64,000 bases of DNA, taken from assembly GCF_002302565.1 (NCBI RefSeq), contig NZ_CP022382.1, forward strand, positions 1,621,001 to 1,685,000, read 5' to 3'. The stretch comes from Capnocytophaga canimorsus (GTDB taxonomy: Bacteria > Bacteroidota > Bacteroidia > Flavobacteriales > Flavobacteriaceae). This document shows positions 16,808 to 25,756 of the stretch, piece by piece. Below the pieces are notes generated by a model. The model saw only the letters and a program-made list of their open reading frames with translations, did not search any database and was not told the DNA's origin. How positions within the stretch are numbered: position 1 is the stretch's first letter; each line of letters starts with the position of its first letter. The position numbers and the translations under genes are program-made.

Positions 16808-18472
16808 CTAAACCTCAAAGGAACGTATAAGTTTCTGTGTATATGCTGATTGCGGATTTTGGTATAGGGCATCGGCTTCGTTGAGTTCTTCAATGATGCC
16901 TTTTTGCATAACTGCAATACGGTCGCTGATGTGTTTTACCACTGCCAAATCGTGTGAGATGAAAAGATAGGTAAACCCTTGTTTTTCTTTAAGTTCATTT
17001 AAAAGATTGATAATTTGCGCTTGGAGAGAGATATCTAAGGCAGATACCGATTCGTCACAAATAATGATTTTTGGTGATAGAGCAATGGCTCTGGCAATGC
17101 CGATGCGTTGGCGTTGTCCTCCCGAAAATTGGTGCGGATATCGTTCAAAATGGGAAGCATCTAATCCCACTTTTTCAAAAAGTTCTAATGCTTTTTCTTT
17201 TCTGTTTTTGCTATTGTCATACAACTGATGTACTTCCATAGGCTCCATAATGGCTTGACCTACTTTCATTTTTGGATTTAAAGAGGAGTATGGGTCTTGA
17301 AAGATGATTTGTATATCTTTACGTAATTTTTTTAACTGATTTCCTTTAAGTGAGGTAATATCTTTCCCACGATAAAAAATCTGTCCTTTTTCAGCTTTTT
17401 CCAGTTGTAAAATGGTTTTTCCTAAAGTGGTTTTTCCGCAACCGCTTTCGCCCACCAAGCCTAAGGTTTCGCCCTCAAAAATATCTAAAGAAATTCCGTT
17501 AATGGCTTTAAATTCTGTTGTTTTTCCAAAAAATGAGGATTGGGAAAAATATGTTTTTTCCAAGTTTTCAATACGCAATAGCGGAGGTTTTGCATACAAT
17601 TGGGTGTGTCTTAGAAATCGTTCTTCACGCGTTTCTAAAATTTGTTGTGGATTTCCAAGCTGAAAATCCGAAAGGGTAGGTAACCTTTTGGGGCGGTTTT
17701 TCAAATTGGGTTTAGCGGCTAATAAAGCTTTGGTATAAGTCTGTTGTGGTGAAGAAAAAATTTGTTCAGTGGTTCCGCTTTCAATGATATTGCCTTGGTG
17801 CATCACCAGAACTTTATCGGCTACTTGCCCAACCACATTCAAATCGTGGCTGATTAAAAGAATAGCCATTTGATTTTCTTGTTGTAATTCTTTTAAAAGG
17901 GATAGAATTTCTTGTTGTATGGTAGCATCGAGTGCGGTAGTGGGTTCATCGGCAATGAGTAATTTGGGTTCACAGGCAATTGCCATTGCAATCATCACGC
18001 GTTGTTTTTGTCCGCCTGAAATTTGATGCGGATAACTTTCGTAAATGCGCTCTGGCTCAGGAAATTTCACTTTTTTTAGTAAAGAAAGCACTTCGGTTTT
18101 GATGGCTTTTTTAGAGAATTGGGTATGGCTTTTTAGTACTTCACCAATTTGATAACCGCATTTTAAAGACGGATTTAAGCTACTCATCGGCTCTTGAAAA
18201 ATCATAGCGATTTGGTTTCCACGAATTTTTCGTAGTTCTTTTTGGTCAGTAATGGAGAGTATCTCTCTTTCTTGAAAATGAATAGCTCCACCAACCGATG
18301 CATTTTTTGGTAACAAACGCATCAAAGCCAGTGAGGTAATTGACTTTCCACTTCCTGATTCTCCTACAATACCTACAATTTCATTCGGACAAATATCAAA
18401 TGATATACCGTGAAGTATTTCATTTTTTCCGAAAGAAACAGATAAATTTTGAATTGAAAGTAGTGGTTTCAC
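16808..18472 (-). CDS. Oligopeptide ABC transporter, two fused ATPase domains (DppD-DppF type)
   Basis: A 554-residue cytoplasmic protein with two complete ABC modules. The first has Walker A GESGSGKS (residues 37-44), signature SGGQKQRVMIA and LLIADEPTTALD; the second has GESGCGKT, SGGQRQRIGIARA and IICDESVSALD. Each ends with the oligopeptide-family C-terminal extension. It powers uptake of di/oligopeptides or related solutes with permeases encoded elsewhere. I place the start at a GTG (18470-18472): no ATG is available near the domain start. A TAGTTTTG promoter at 18502-18509 lies 30 bp upstream. The longer frame from 18703 would run through that promoter and into the divergent gene. Confidence 0.88.
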   Translation of the reverse strand: MKPLLSIQNLSVSFGKNEILHGISFDICPNEIVGIVGESGSGKSITSLALMRLLPKNASVGGAIHFQEREILSITDQKELRKIRGNQIAMIFQEPMSSLNPSLKCGYQIGEVLKSHTQFSKKAIKTEVLSLLKKVKFPEPERIYESYPHQISGGQKQRVMIAMAIACEPKLLIADEPTTALDATIQQEILSLLKELQQENQMAILLISHDLNVVGQVADKVLVMHQGNIIESGTTEQIFSSPQQTYTKALLAAKPNLKNRPKRLPTLSDFQLGNPQQILETREERFLRHTQLYAKPPLLRIENLEKTYFSQSSFFGKTTEFKAINGISLDIFEGETLGLVGESGCGKTTLGKTILQLEKAEKGQIFYRGKDITSLKGNQLKKLRKDIQIIFQDPYSSLNPKMKVGQAIMEPMEVHQLYDNSKNRKEKALELFEKVGLDASHFERYPHQFSGGQRQRIGIARAIALSPKIIICDESVSALDISLQAQIINLLNELKEKQGFTYLFISHDLAVVKHISDRIAVMQKGIIEELNEADALYQNPQSAYTQKLIRSFEV

Positions 18473-18501
18473 TTGAGTTTTGCCTTTAAAATAACCCAAT
18501 A

Positions 18502-18509
18502 CAAAACTA
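18502..18509 (-). promoter_or_regulatory. Promoter -7 element TAGTTTTG
   Basis: Minus-strand TAnnTTTG motif 30 bp upstream of the proposed GTG start of the ABC ATPase gene. It decides that start. Confidence 0.6.
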
Positions 18510-18616
18510 CAAAAAAAAAGATGATATTTATACCAGAAACACGATTTAAAGACAGCATTTTGACGCTGAAATTCTAAAATATTGCAAAATATGATTACAT
18601 TTTCAGCATTTGGTTG

Positions 18617-18624
18617 TATATTTG
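18617..18624 (+). promoter_or_regulatory. Promoter -7 element TATATTTG
   Basis: TAnnTTTG motif 48 bp upstream of the ATG at 18672. It argues against the earlier in-frame ATG at 18582. Confidence 0.5.
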
Positions 18625-18671
18625 GGGTTCGTACGGATTTTGTGTATTTAACCATACAATTTTGGAGCAAT

Positions 18672-19376
18672 ATGAAAAAACTTTTAGGCAAAGAAATTAT
18701 CACTATAGCAAATCAAATTATTGAAAGTCAAGATAATTGGGATTTGAAGACCCTTCAACAACAAGTAAATTTGCTTAGCGAAAAAGTAACCATTTTAAAT
18801 TTCGTCGAGCAGTTTTACAGGCATAATGGTTCTTCCGAAAACAGAATACAATACTCCTTAGGAAAAACCTCCGAGTTTGTCGATGAAGTGATCCATAAAG
18901 ATAAACACACACCCGATTATTTAGAGGAACCCTTTACCGAAATGGAGGCTTTCGTCAGTGAAGAAACTTTTGAGCAACAACCCATTCAACAAACCACAAT
19001 TCAAGAACCACAAAAAGAGGTTGAATTAGTACAGAAAAATCCTGATGTAACCACTGTTTTTTCTGATGTGGTGGAGCACCCAGGTTTTGAACTCAAACAA
19101 GAGGTGGTTGAGCCTAAGCAAAAATCGCTTAATGATCACTTGGGCAAGTCTAACGCCATTGATTTGAATAATCGTTTGGCTTTCATTAAATATCTGTTTT
19201 TAGGTAGTGAAAGCGAGTACAATAAAGTGCTAAAAGCCATTGAAGAAAAGGAAAGCATTGCCGAAGTTGCCATCTATTTGGAGCAAGAGGTCAAACCTAT
19301 TTACAATTATTGGAAAGGTAAGGAAGAATATGAAGAGCGTTTTCTTACTTTGGTAATGAAACGATTTGATGTGTAA
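18672..19376 (+). CDS. Conserved flavobacterial protein of unknown function upstream of rsmI
   Basis: A 234-residue soluble protein. Residues about 1-60 form a helical region (KKLLGKEIITIANQIIESQ). The middle (about 60-155) is acidic and Gln/Glu-rich and probably disordered. The C-terminus (about 155-234) is a helical domain with NDHLGKSNAIDLNNRLAFI and YLFLGSESEYNKVLKAIE. I do not recognise a named family. Its stop overlaps the rsmI start (TAATG), and rsmI overlaps tsaB in the same way, so these three genes are translationally coupled. That suggests a link to translation or ribosome maturation, but no function is shown. Confidence 0.75.
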   Translation: MKKLLGKEIITIANQIIESQDNWDLKTLQQQVNLLSEKVTILNFVEQFYRHNGSSENRIQYSLGKTSEFVDEVIHKDKHTPDYLEEPFTEMEAFVSEETFEQQPIQQTTIQEPQKEVELVQKNPDVTTVFSDVVEHPGFELKQEVVEPKQKSLNDHLGKSNAIDLNNRLAFIKYLFLGSESEYNKVLKAIEEKESIAEVAIYLEQEVKPIYNYWKGKEEYEERFLTLVMKRFDV

Positions 19377-20050
19377 TGAAGCTGTATCTTGTTCCTACTC
19401 CTATTGGTAATTTAGAGGATATCACCCTTCGGGCGCTTCGTGTTTTGAAAGAAGCTGATCTTATTTTGGCCGAAGATACCCGTACCAGTGGAAAGCTCTT
19501 AAAACATTATCAGATTGATACCCCAATGCAAAGCTATCATATGCATAATGAGCATAAAATCGTTGAGGGATTTGTAAAGCGCATTCAGGCAGGACAGGTA
19601 GTGGCTCTGATTACCGATGCAGGTACTCCTGCAATTTCCGATCCCGGATTTTTGTTAGTACGTGCTTGTGTTCAGGCAGGGGTTTCTGTGGAATGTTTAC
19701 CAGGTGCCACAGCTTTTGTTCCTGCTTTGGTAAATAGTGCTTTGCCTAATGATCGCTTTGTTTTTGAAGGATTTTTACCCGACAAAAAAGGAAGACAAAC
19801 CCGCCTAAAAAGCCTTGTTGAGGAACAAAAAACAATGATTTTTTACGTATCGCCACATAAGCTACTCAAAACCATTTCGGAGTTCATAGAAATTTTTGGT
19901 GCTGAGCGAAATGCGAGTATCTCTCGAGAAATCACTAAATTACACGAAGAAACCCAACGCGCAACGCTCCAAAGTTTGTTACAATATTATCAAAACAAAC
20001 CTGTAAAAGGCGAAATAGTAATGATTGTTGAAGGCAAACGAAACGCATAA
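19376..20050 (+). CDS. rsmI: 16S rRNA (cytidine(1402)-2'-O)-methyltransferase
   Basis: A 224-residue tetrapyrrole-methylase-fold enzyme that methylates the 2'-OH of C1402 in 16S rRNA using SAM. Characteristic motifs are present: LVPTPIGNLEDITLRAL at the N-terminus, LAEDTRTSGKLLKHY, ITDAGTPAISDPG (SAM loop), and LPGATAFVPALVNSALP. The length is normal. The start codon overlaps the preceding stop (TAATG) and its own stop overlaps tsaB, giving a tight translation-related operon. Confidence 0.95.
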   Translation: MKLYLVPTPIGNLEDITLRALRVLKEADLILAEDTRTSGKLLKHYQIDTPMQSYHMHNEHKIVEGFVKRIQAGQVVALITDAGTPAISDPGFLLVRACVQAGVSVECLPGATAFVPALVNSALPNDRFVFEGFLPDKKGRQTRLKSLVEEQKTMIFYVSPHKLLKTISEFIEIFGAERNASISREITKLHEETQRATLQSLLQYYQNKPVKGEIVMIVEGKRNA

Positions 20051-20730
20051 TGAAAGATATTTATTTACTTTGTATAGAAACCTCAGGGGTAAGTTGTTCG
20101 GTAGCAATTGCTAAAAATGGAATTTCTTTTGTGGAAAAAGGTGAAAATATAGGGCAATTTACACATTCCGAAAAATTACACATTTTTATTGAACAAGCTC
20201 TTAAAGAGGCAAATATTACTTTTGATACCCTTGATGCCATAGCTGTAAGTGGTGGACCGGGTTCGTACACCGGTTTACGTATAGGAGTTTCGGCAGCTAA
20301 GGGGCTTTGTTTTGCTAAAAGAAAACCGCTTATTGTACTTCCTACATTACAAATTTTGGCAAAACAGGTTGATAGTTGCATCATTATCCCGATGCTTGAC
20401 GCTCGCCGAATGGAAGTGTATAGCGCGGTTTTTAATCAGCAGCATTTACAGCAAGAGCCCACTAAGGCAGTAATTCTTCAAGCCGATAGCTATCAACATT
20501 GGTTGGAACAAGGCAAGGTAGTTTTTTTGGGTGATGGAGCTGAAAAGTTCTCCAAAATTTGTCAACATCCTAATGCAATTTTTATATCCGATGCTTTTCC
20601 AAAGGCTTCGGATATGTGTGCTTTGGCTTTTGAGAAATTTAAAAATCAAGCCTTTGAAGATATTGCCTATTTTGAGCCTGATTACCTCAAACCATTCCAT
20701 ACTACAGCTGCTAAGAGTGGTAATTCTTAA
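20050..20730 (+). CDS. tsaB: tRNA threonylcarbamoyladenosine biosynthesis protein TsaB
   Basis: A 226-residue ASKHA-fold protein that partners TsaD in making t6A37 in ANN-decoding tRNAs. Motifs are LCIETSGVSCSVAIAKNG at the N-terminus and AVSGGPGSYTGLRIGVSAAKG (about 67-87). It lacks the metal-binding HxxxH of TsaD, as expected for TsaB. The start overlaps the rsmI stop (TAATG). Full length compared with family members. It ends the operon; only a weak hairpin is seen downstream. Confidence 0.94.
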   Translation: MKDIYLLCIETSGVSCSVAIAKNGISFVEKGENIGQFTHSEKLHIFIEQALKEANITFDTLDAIAVSGGPGSYTGLRIGVSAAKGLCFAKRKPLIVLPTLQILAKQVDSCIIIPMLDARRMEVYSAVFNQQHLQQEPTKAVILQADSYQHWLEQGKVVFLGDGAEKFSKICQHPNAIFISDAFPKASDMCALAFEKFKNQAFEDIAYFEPDYLKPFHTTAAKSGNS

Positions 20731-20860
20731 CACATTTTAAAAATTTGTTATTCAGTGATTTAGTGCTGAATAATAAAAATTAGATAGCAAAAATGTTAAA
20801 ATTTTTAGCATATAATGATTTTATCCGTAAATTAGCGTGCTATTTTAAACAGGTTTACCA

Positions 20861-22171
20861 ATGCAGAAAAATTATAAAAGTGCGTTTATCTTCGTTACCG
20901 TACTATTCTTTTTGTGGGGATTTATTACGGTGCTTGTTGATTCTTTAATTCCGCGTCTCAGAGATGTTTTTACGCTTAGTTATTACGAGGCGGGCTTAAT
21001 TCAATTTTCATTTTTTATTGCTTATTTTATCCTATCCATTCCTGCAGGATTTATTCTCTCTAAAATAGGATACAAAAGAGGAATTATTTTGGGGCTTTTC
21101 ACGATGGCTTTGGGCTGTTTGCTGTTTTATCCTGCCGCCTCCGAACGTATTTTGTTTGTATTTATGTTGGCAATATTTATCTTAGCCGGAGGGATAACCA
21201 TTTTGCAAGTGGCAGCCAATCCGTATGTTTCGGTTTTAGGAGATGAGTCGGGGGCTTCGAGTCGTTTGAATTTGTCTCAGGCTTTTAATTCCTTAGGAAC
21301 AGCCATTGCTCCGATGGTGGGTGCGTTGTTTATTCTAAGTGATAAAGTATTGCAAAAGTCAGAAATCGAAGCACTTAATGAAGTTGATAGAAATGCTTAT
21401 TTCATTAGTGAAGCCTCGGCAGTACAGATGCCGTTTTTGTCTATAGCTGCTTTCATTGTTGTTTTGGCAGTGCTATTTATCTTTATAAAACTTCCTGATG
21501 TGATTGGCGAAGGCGCAAAAAGTGGCGGTTATTTGAGTTTACTTTCTAAAAAAGGGTTGTTACTTGGGGCGATTGGTATATTCCTTTATGTTGGGGCTGA
21601 GGTAGCTATCGGGAGTTATTTGGTAAGCTATTTTTCAGAAATGAACCTGTCAAAGAATATTCTTGAAAATGATTTGATGCGCAATATTTTAGGTTTTATT
21701 TTTGGCGATAAAGACCTTTCGGGTAAAGATTCCAAAGCCATCGTTGGGGCATTTGTAACTTTCTATTGGACAGGTGCTATGGTAGGGCGTTTCATAGGAG
21801 CTTATTTGACCAAAGTTATGGCACCCTCCAAAGTACTGATATTCTTTGCATCAGGAGCAATTTTACTGATACTGGTTTCAGTAAATACCGACGGATTACT
21901 AGCAATGTGGAGTATTTTGGCCGTGGGGTTATTCAATTCCATTATGTTCCCGACCATTTTCACTTTGTCGTTAGACGGGCTGAACGAATCCAAACCTCAA
22001 GCTTCTGGAATTTTGTGTACAATGATTGTTGGAGGGGCTGTTATTCCACCTTTGTGCGGATTTTTTGCCGACTCACTTGGGTTCAAAATAGCATTTTTAT
22101 TGTTAACCATTTGTTACGTTTACATTGCCTTTTTCGGATTTTATAAGCGAAAAACCGTAACAATTCGTTAG
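20861..22171 (+). CDS. FucP-type sugar:proton symporter (MFS)
   Basis: A 436-residue inner-membrane permease with about 12 hydrophobic helices. The N-terminus FVTVLFFLWGFITVLVDSL and the AGGITILQVAANPYVSVLG segment in the first half are typical of the fucose/glucose-galactose permease subfamily. The second half carries FNSIMFPTIFTLSLDGL and QASGILCTMIVGGAVIPP. It should import a hexose or deoxyhexose with protons; the sugar is not determined. It is alone between tsaB and a long hairpin, so probably monocistronic. No exact TAnnTTTG element was found. Confidence 0.9.
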   Translation: MQKNYKSAFIFVTVLFFLWGFITVLVDSLIPRLRDVFTLSYYEAGLIQFSFFIAYFILSIPAGFILSKIGYKRGIILGLFTMALGCLLFYPAASERILFVFMLAIFILAGGITILQVAANPYVSVLGDESGASSRLNLSQAFNSLGTAIAPMVGALFILSDKVLQKSEIEALNEVDRNAYFISEASAVQMPFLSIAAFIVVLAVLFIFIKLPDVIGEGAKSGGYLSLLSKKGLLLGAIGIFLYVGAEVAIGSYLVSYFSEMNLSKNILENDLMRNILGFIFGDKDLSGKDSKAIVGAFVTFYWTGAMVGRFIGAYLTKVMAPSKVLIFFASGAILLILVSVNTDGLLAMWSILAVGLFNSIMFPTIFTLSLDGLNESKPQASGILCTMIVGGAVIPPLCGFFADSLGFKIAFLLLTICYVYIAFFGFYKRKTVTIR

Positions 22172-22236
22172 GGCTTTTTATTTGTAATGGACTAATTTTA
22201 CAGTTTAGTCATCAAATGCACAAAATATTATAATTA

Positions 22237-22282
22237 AAACCACATAGAAACATACAATAAATGCTATGTTTCTATGTGGTTT
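22237..22282. repeat. Long perfect inverted repeat (18-bp arms)
   Basis: AAACCACATAGAAACATA (22237-22254) pairs perfectly with 22265-22282 around a 10-nt loop. It lies 65 bp after the FucP-type gene. The T-run after the stem is weak, so it may be a terminator for this convergent region or a small element. The rest of 22172-22474 shows no gene. Confidence 0.7.
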
Positions 22283-22474
22283 AAAATTTGCTTTACGTTT
22301 TTTGTTTTTACTAATTTCTCCAAGGTCAAAAAACGACTCCAATCAACGGTTGGTGATTTTCGTGTATTTAGTCTGTATTTTTTACCTTTAATTTTATAGT
22401 TTTTTAGGTCAAAATTCCAAACAATGATTCAAAGGTTGGAGTAGGGGGTGAGGAGCAAATTTTTATGACATATT

Positions 22475-22738
22475 TTATGGCTTCAAATACAGTTCTTTAA
22501 AATATCTGGCATAAAAACCAGCAGGGATAACTCGGTTGTAATTTCCTTTTTCAGGAAGGATATTTTTATAATACAATCGTTTACGGTCAATAAATGAGCG
22601 ATAAACGGTGGTGTATAAGATAATCCCCACAGCAAATAGAATGCTACTCATACCTAAATATTTTAGTCCAATAAATAAACCTGCTAATGGAAAAAGAATT
22701 AGCATATAATATACCCAAATGTTTTTCACGATTTTCAT
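22475..22738 (-). CDS. Small membrane protein of unknown function
   Basis: An 87-residue protein with two hydrophobic helices, about 9-28 and 31-46, followed by a basic tail (SFIDRKRLYYKN). I do not recognise a family. It begins 17 bp after the DUF4837 lipoprotein gene on the same strand, so the two are probably one operon. The C-terminal part after residue 50 is hydrophilic and likely cytoplasmic or periplasmic. Confidence 0.65.
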   Translation of the reverse strand: MKIVKNIWVYYMLILFPLAGLFIGLKYLGMSSILFAVGIILYTTVYRSFIDRKRLYYKNILPEKGNYNRVIPAGFYARYFKELYLKP

Positions 22739-22755
22739 AAAAAATCCAATAAAAA

Positions 22756-23733
22756 TTATTTAGTAAATTCAATAGATTTGATGATGGACTCCAACTCGAA
22801 CAGATAATCGCGTTTGCTGGTCATCGGTGCAGAAACGAAGCCTTCTAAAACTACCAAACGTGCATTAGGAGCATCTTCAATGATATAGTTCACAAAAGGT
22901 CCTCCGAGTAAAAAATCCTTTACTTCCCATAAACCACGACTTTCAATGGTTTTTCTATCTTTCACTTGTGTTTGATAAATGCTTGGAGCAAAAGCTTTTT
23001 CGGTAATCATATACATACCATCTTTGGGTCCGGGTACATATTTTTTACCAATGGAATCGCGCATTTTTACGATGCTTTCAGCCAATTGGTTATTTTGTGG
23101 CATACGCTGCAAAGGCATTTCATAAATGATAATGTTTGCTGTTCCGCCTTTGATTTGGCGTTCAATCCAAAAGAAATTATTTTCGTGTTTAGCAATTCTG
23201 TATATGGAAGGAAGGGTAAGTTTAAATCCTAAAGTTTTTTCAATATCGGTGGTTTTGTTTAACGAACTACGGAATCGTTTTTGGCTTTCTAAGATTTCAT
23301 TTTCTTTAAAGGCAGTTATGAATTTTTCGGCGTGTTCCTGAATTTGACAAACGATGTCTTTTTCGGTTTCCCCACGTATGATGCCCACTTTCTGAGGTTT
23401 AGCAAAAAGCGTATCTTTTAGGGCAAGTCCGTTTATGCTATCTTTTTGTATGATGAGAATATTACGGCTGTTTCGGGTATTTCCTTCGAAAACTTTTGGT
23501 GGTATTTGGTGTATGGAAAATAGGGGTTCTTCCACAGCAATTCCTTCCAAAGGAGCCGCAAAATATTTGCGAATGGTATCACCAACGGAGCCTTTCCATA
23601 GGGTATTGTCCACCACCACGGCTAAAGAGTTTATTTGTCCGTTAGATTGGGGGAGATATTGTTTCTTCTCTTTGGTAAAATCACACGACAAACAACAAAA
23701 GACAATAAGAACTCCAAATATAAAGTGTTTCAT
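22756..23733 (-). CDS. DUF4837-family lipoprotein
   Basis: A 325-residue predicted lipoprotein (FCCLSC lipobox, Cys17). After a short linker, SLAVVVDNTLWKGSVGDTIR and the segment NILIIQKDS match the DUF4837 pattern of Bacteroidota. The C-terminal half includes KHENNFFWIERQIKGGTANIIIY and LWEVKDFLLGGPFVNYI. The function of the family is unknown; it should sit in the cell envelope. Probably co-transcribed with the small membrane protein 17 bp downstream. No clear promoter motif; the 300 bp upstream (23734-24034) are otherwise AT-rich and hold the divergent ytxH promoter. Confidence 0.82.
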   Translation of the reverse strand: MKHFIFGVLIVFCCLSCDFTKEKKQYLPQSNGQINSLAVVVDNTLWKGSVGDTIRKYFAAPLEGIAVEEPLFSIHQIPPKVFEGNTRNSRNILIIQKDSINGLALKDTLFAKPQKVGIIRGETEKDIVCQIQEHAEKFITAFKENEILESQKRFRSSLNKTTDIEKTLGFKLTLPSIYRIAKHENNFFWIERQIKGGTANIIIYEMPLQRMPQNNQLAESIVKMRDSIGKKYVPGPKDGMYMITEKAFAPSIYQTQVKDRKTIESRGLWEVKDFLLGGPFVNYIIEDAPNARLVVLEGFVSAPMTSKRDYLFELESIIKSIEFTK

Positions 23734-23990
23734 AAAAAATAGTTAAAAAATAATATTTATTACCATTTTTATTACAGCTAAAATTGTTCCAAAAATGATT
23801 TTTTGAGTAGTTATTTTTGGTTTTCAAATGTTAAAATTTTACGGAAGAAATTTTCTTTGCGGTAAATTTTGGTTTTGGCATCAAATTTGCAGTAACACGT
23901 ATGATGTTGTTTTTTGATAGTTTGCTTTAGTTTATCAATAAAAAATCAAAAATTTAACATTAAATTAAAAACTTTTTATTTTAAAAGTGT

Positions 23991-23998
23991 TATCTTTG
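23991..23998 (+). promoter_or_regulatory. Promoter -7 element TATCTTTG
   Basis: TAnnTTTG motif 36 bp upstream of the YtxH-domain gene, likely driving the three-gene membrane operon. Confidence 0.6.
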
Positions 23999-24034
23999 TA
24001 AAAAATAATTATTAACAATAAAAATCAATTTATT

Positions 24035-24361
24035 ATGTCAAAAACAGGAAATACTTTATTGGCGTTGGTAACAGGAGTTGCCGTAGGTGTGGGAGCAGGA
24101 ATTTTGTTTGCTCCGGATAAAGGGAAAGAAACTCGTAAAAAAATTAAAAAATCGTTTGATGATTCAACGGCTAGTTTGAAACATAAATTAGATGATTTGG
24201 CGGATCAAGTAAAAGATAAAACTTCTGAATTGAAGGGTTCTTTGGAAGATAAAATGGAAAACATTTTATCAAAATCAAGCTACAAAGCCGAAGACGTAAT
24301 TACCGTTTTAGAGAAGAAATTAGCTCAATTGAAACAAGCCAACGCTAAACTTCAAAAATAA
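24035..24361 (+). CDS. YtxH domain-containing stress-type protein
   Basis: A 108-residue protein whose N-terminus has one Gly-rich hydrophobic helix (TLLALVTGVAVGVGAGILF) followed by APDKGKETRKKI, the YtxH/gas-vesicle-GvpP-like signature. The rest is a Lys/Asp/Glu-rich helix with the repeating spacing of a coiled coil. YtxH proteins are commonly stress-induced. It is first in a compact operon with a holin-like protein (2 bp downstream) and a third small protein. Confidence 0.85.
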   Translation: MSKTGNTLLALVTGVAVGVGAGILFAPDKGKETRKKIKKSFDDSTASLKHKLDDLADQVKDKTSELKGSLEDKMENILSKSSYKAEDVITVLEKKLAQLKQANAKLQK

Positions 24362-24363
24362 TT

Positions 24364-24738
24364 ATGGCAATCAAATCCATTAAGGAAACCGCTAAGGAAG
24401 TTCCTTTAAGGGCAGAGGAGGCTTTTAAATCGCAGGTAGAATATTATAGGTTATTTGCGTTTCATTTTATAGCCAAGTCTTCCTACGGGTTGTTGAATAT
24501 TTTTATATTTGGGCTACTATGTCTTTTGGTATTGTTTTTCTTGTCATTTGCAGCTGCCTTTGCAGTGGGTAAATGGGTGAATGATACTGGATTGGGCTTC
24601 TTGATTGTAGGTTTCTTTTTTGTTTTAGTCGCTTTGATTATCTTTCTTTTCAGAAAGATTTTCATAGAAAAACCACTTCTAGAAAAGTTGTCCGATATAT
24701 ATTTTAAAGATGATGATGAAGATGAAACAGATGCATAA
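24364..24738 (+). CDS. Phage-holin-family / DUF1469-like membrane protein
   Basis: A 124-residue protein with an N-terminal amphipathic stretch and two strong hydrophobic helices (about 43-70 and 78-100), ending in an acidic tail (YFKDDDEDETDA). This matches the 'phage holin family' annotation used for Actinobacteriophage-holin-superfamily-III-like proteins of Bacteroidota. These proteins regularly follow YtxH genes and are not part of a prophage here; there are no other phage genes nearby. Probably an inner-membrane protein of an envelope-stress operon. Its end overlaps the next gene. Confidence 0.75.
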   Translation: MAIKSIKETAKEVPLRAEEAFKSQVEYYRLFAFHFIAKSSYGLLNIFIFGLLCLLVLFFLSFAAAFAVGKWVNDTGLGFLIVGFFFVLVALIIFLFRKIFIEKPLLEKLSDIYFKDDDEDETDA

Positions 24739-24967
24739 TTACCGATCGTTTCAGCAAATAGAGGCTGACCTAAGGGTTCTTAAACTTAAAAAACAAGTAG
24801 ATTTACTTTTTTTAAAAAACAGCATCTCTTCAACTAAACAATCATTGTCATTTAAAGCAATGATGGCTAATTTTTTAGGAGGATTGGGTTTTACTTTGGC
24901 AAGAAGGCGTAACCAAATTTTTATTTCTGCCCTTGAGTTTGGGTTGCGTTACTTTTTAAAAAGATAG
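24731..24967 (+). CDS. Small DUF6327-like protein, third gene of the YtxH operon
   Basis: About 78 residues from the ATG at 24731, which overlaps the upstream gene by 8 bp. In-frame ATGs at 24710, 24713, 24716 and 24722 are also possible. The start HNYRSFQQIEADLRVLKLKK resembles a small family that commonly follows YtxH and holin-like genes in Flavobacteriia. The C-terminus is basic with a short hydrophobic segment (MANFLGGLGFTL). The operon ends at a strong hairpin 24 bp later. The function is unknown; the family name is from memory and is uncertain. Confidence 0.65.
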   Translation: MHNYRSFQQIEADLRVLKLKKQVDLLFLKNSISSTKQSLSFKAMMANFLGGLGFTLARRRNQIFISALEFGLRYFLKR

Positions 24968-24990
24968 AGAAAAAGTAAATAACAAAAATA

Positions 24991-25019
24991 AACCGAGTGA
25001 ACTTTCACTCGGTTTTTTT
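24991..25019 (+). terminator. Rho-independent terminator of the YtxH operon
   Basis: Stem AACCGAGTGAA / TTCACTCGGTT followed by TTTTT. It also sits before the convergent immunity genes. Confidence 0.88.
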
Positions 25020-25058
25020 ATATTTCAAAATGAGTTTTAATTTAATGGTAGTAAATCT

Positions 25059-25718
25059 TTAACTTAAATCAATGATTTTACCTGTGGCTTGACCTATCAT
25101 ATCGACATAAGTTTTGGCATCTACAATTTGCAAGGTTTTGTATGATTTTTTACCTCCCAAAGCAGGAATAGGTGTATAACCGTAACACTCACCGTATTTT
25201 AACGGAGGTAAAACACGTTTGATTTTTTGATAATTTTTTGAGCGATATTCTTCGACATAAAAACCAAAATCCTCATCACTTTCATCAGTTCTGTTTATGT
25301 TTAGACTACCCAACCAATAGGCAGTATCTTCATCGCTCATTACATCATCATCACAATCATTGACAAAAACAATTTTTATATGATCCCCATTCATATTACC
25401 TTGATTTTTAATATCCCAAAGTAAAATATCTCCCAAGGCTGTTATACCAACAACTATACTTCTCTGATAAATATTATCAATATAATCAAAAAAGAATTCC
25501 CATTCATCAGGATTTACAAACTGCACAAAGCCGCGTTCGTAAATACCAAAACCCGTTCTTCGCCATACTTCCAAAATAGGTTCAGGCAATACCCCTGTAT
25601 ATTTATCTATCAATTCCTGTGGAACATCAGCGTATTTGATGTAATCTTGATTTCTATCAAAGAAAGGCTGAATATCCTTTTGTTCTAATTTGGTTAATTT
25701 TTCTGACATATTTTTCAC
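25059..25718 (-). CDS. GAD-like / T6SS immunity (Tdi1-type, DUF1851) domain protein, copy 2
   Basis: A 219-residue cytoplasmic protein. Residues about 18-80 are a GAD-like domain (YADVPQELIDKYTGVLPEP, GFVQFVNPDEWEFFF). The C-terminus matches the DUF1851/Tdi1 immunity domain (GITALGDILLWD, KYGECYGYTPIPALGG, GQATGKIIDLS). It is clearly homologous along its whole length to the neighbouring gene, from which it is separated by 38 bp. In Agrobacterium, proteins of this architecture neutralise a DNase effector. Here both copies lie downstream of a broken toxin gene, so an immunity role is inferred from family and context. Confidence 0.85.
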   Translation of the reverse strand: MKNMSEKLTKLEQKDIQPFFDRNQDYIKYADVPQELIDKYTGVLPEPILEVWRRTGFGIYERGFVQFVNPDEWEFFFDYIDNIYQRSIVVGITALGDILLWDIKNQGNMNGDHIKIVFVNDCDDDVMSDEDTAYWLGSLNINRTDESDEDFGFYVEEYRSKNYQKIKRVLPPLKYGECYGYTPIPALGGKKSYKTLQIVDAKTYVDMIGQATGKIIDLS

Positions 25719-25756
25719 GTTTTACAATTAACAATTAATAATTAACCATTACAAAC

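Noticed and set aside
24364..24738. Prophage holin
   Set aside because: No other phage genes are present; the holin-like protein belongs to a chromosomal YtxH operon common in this group.
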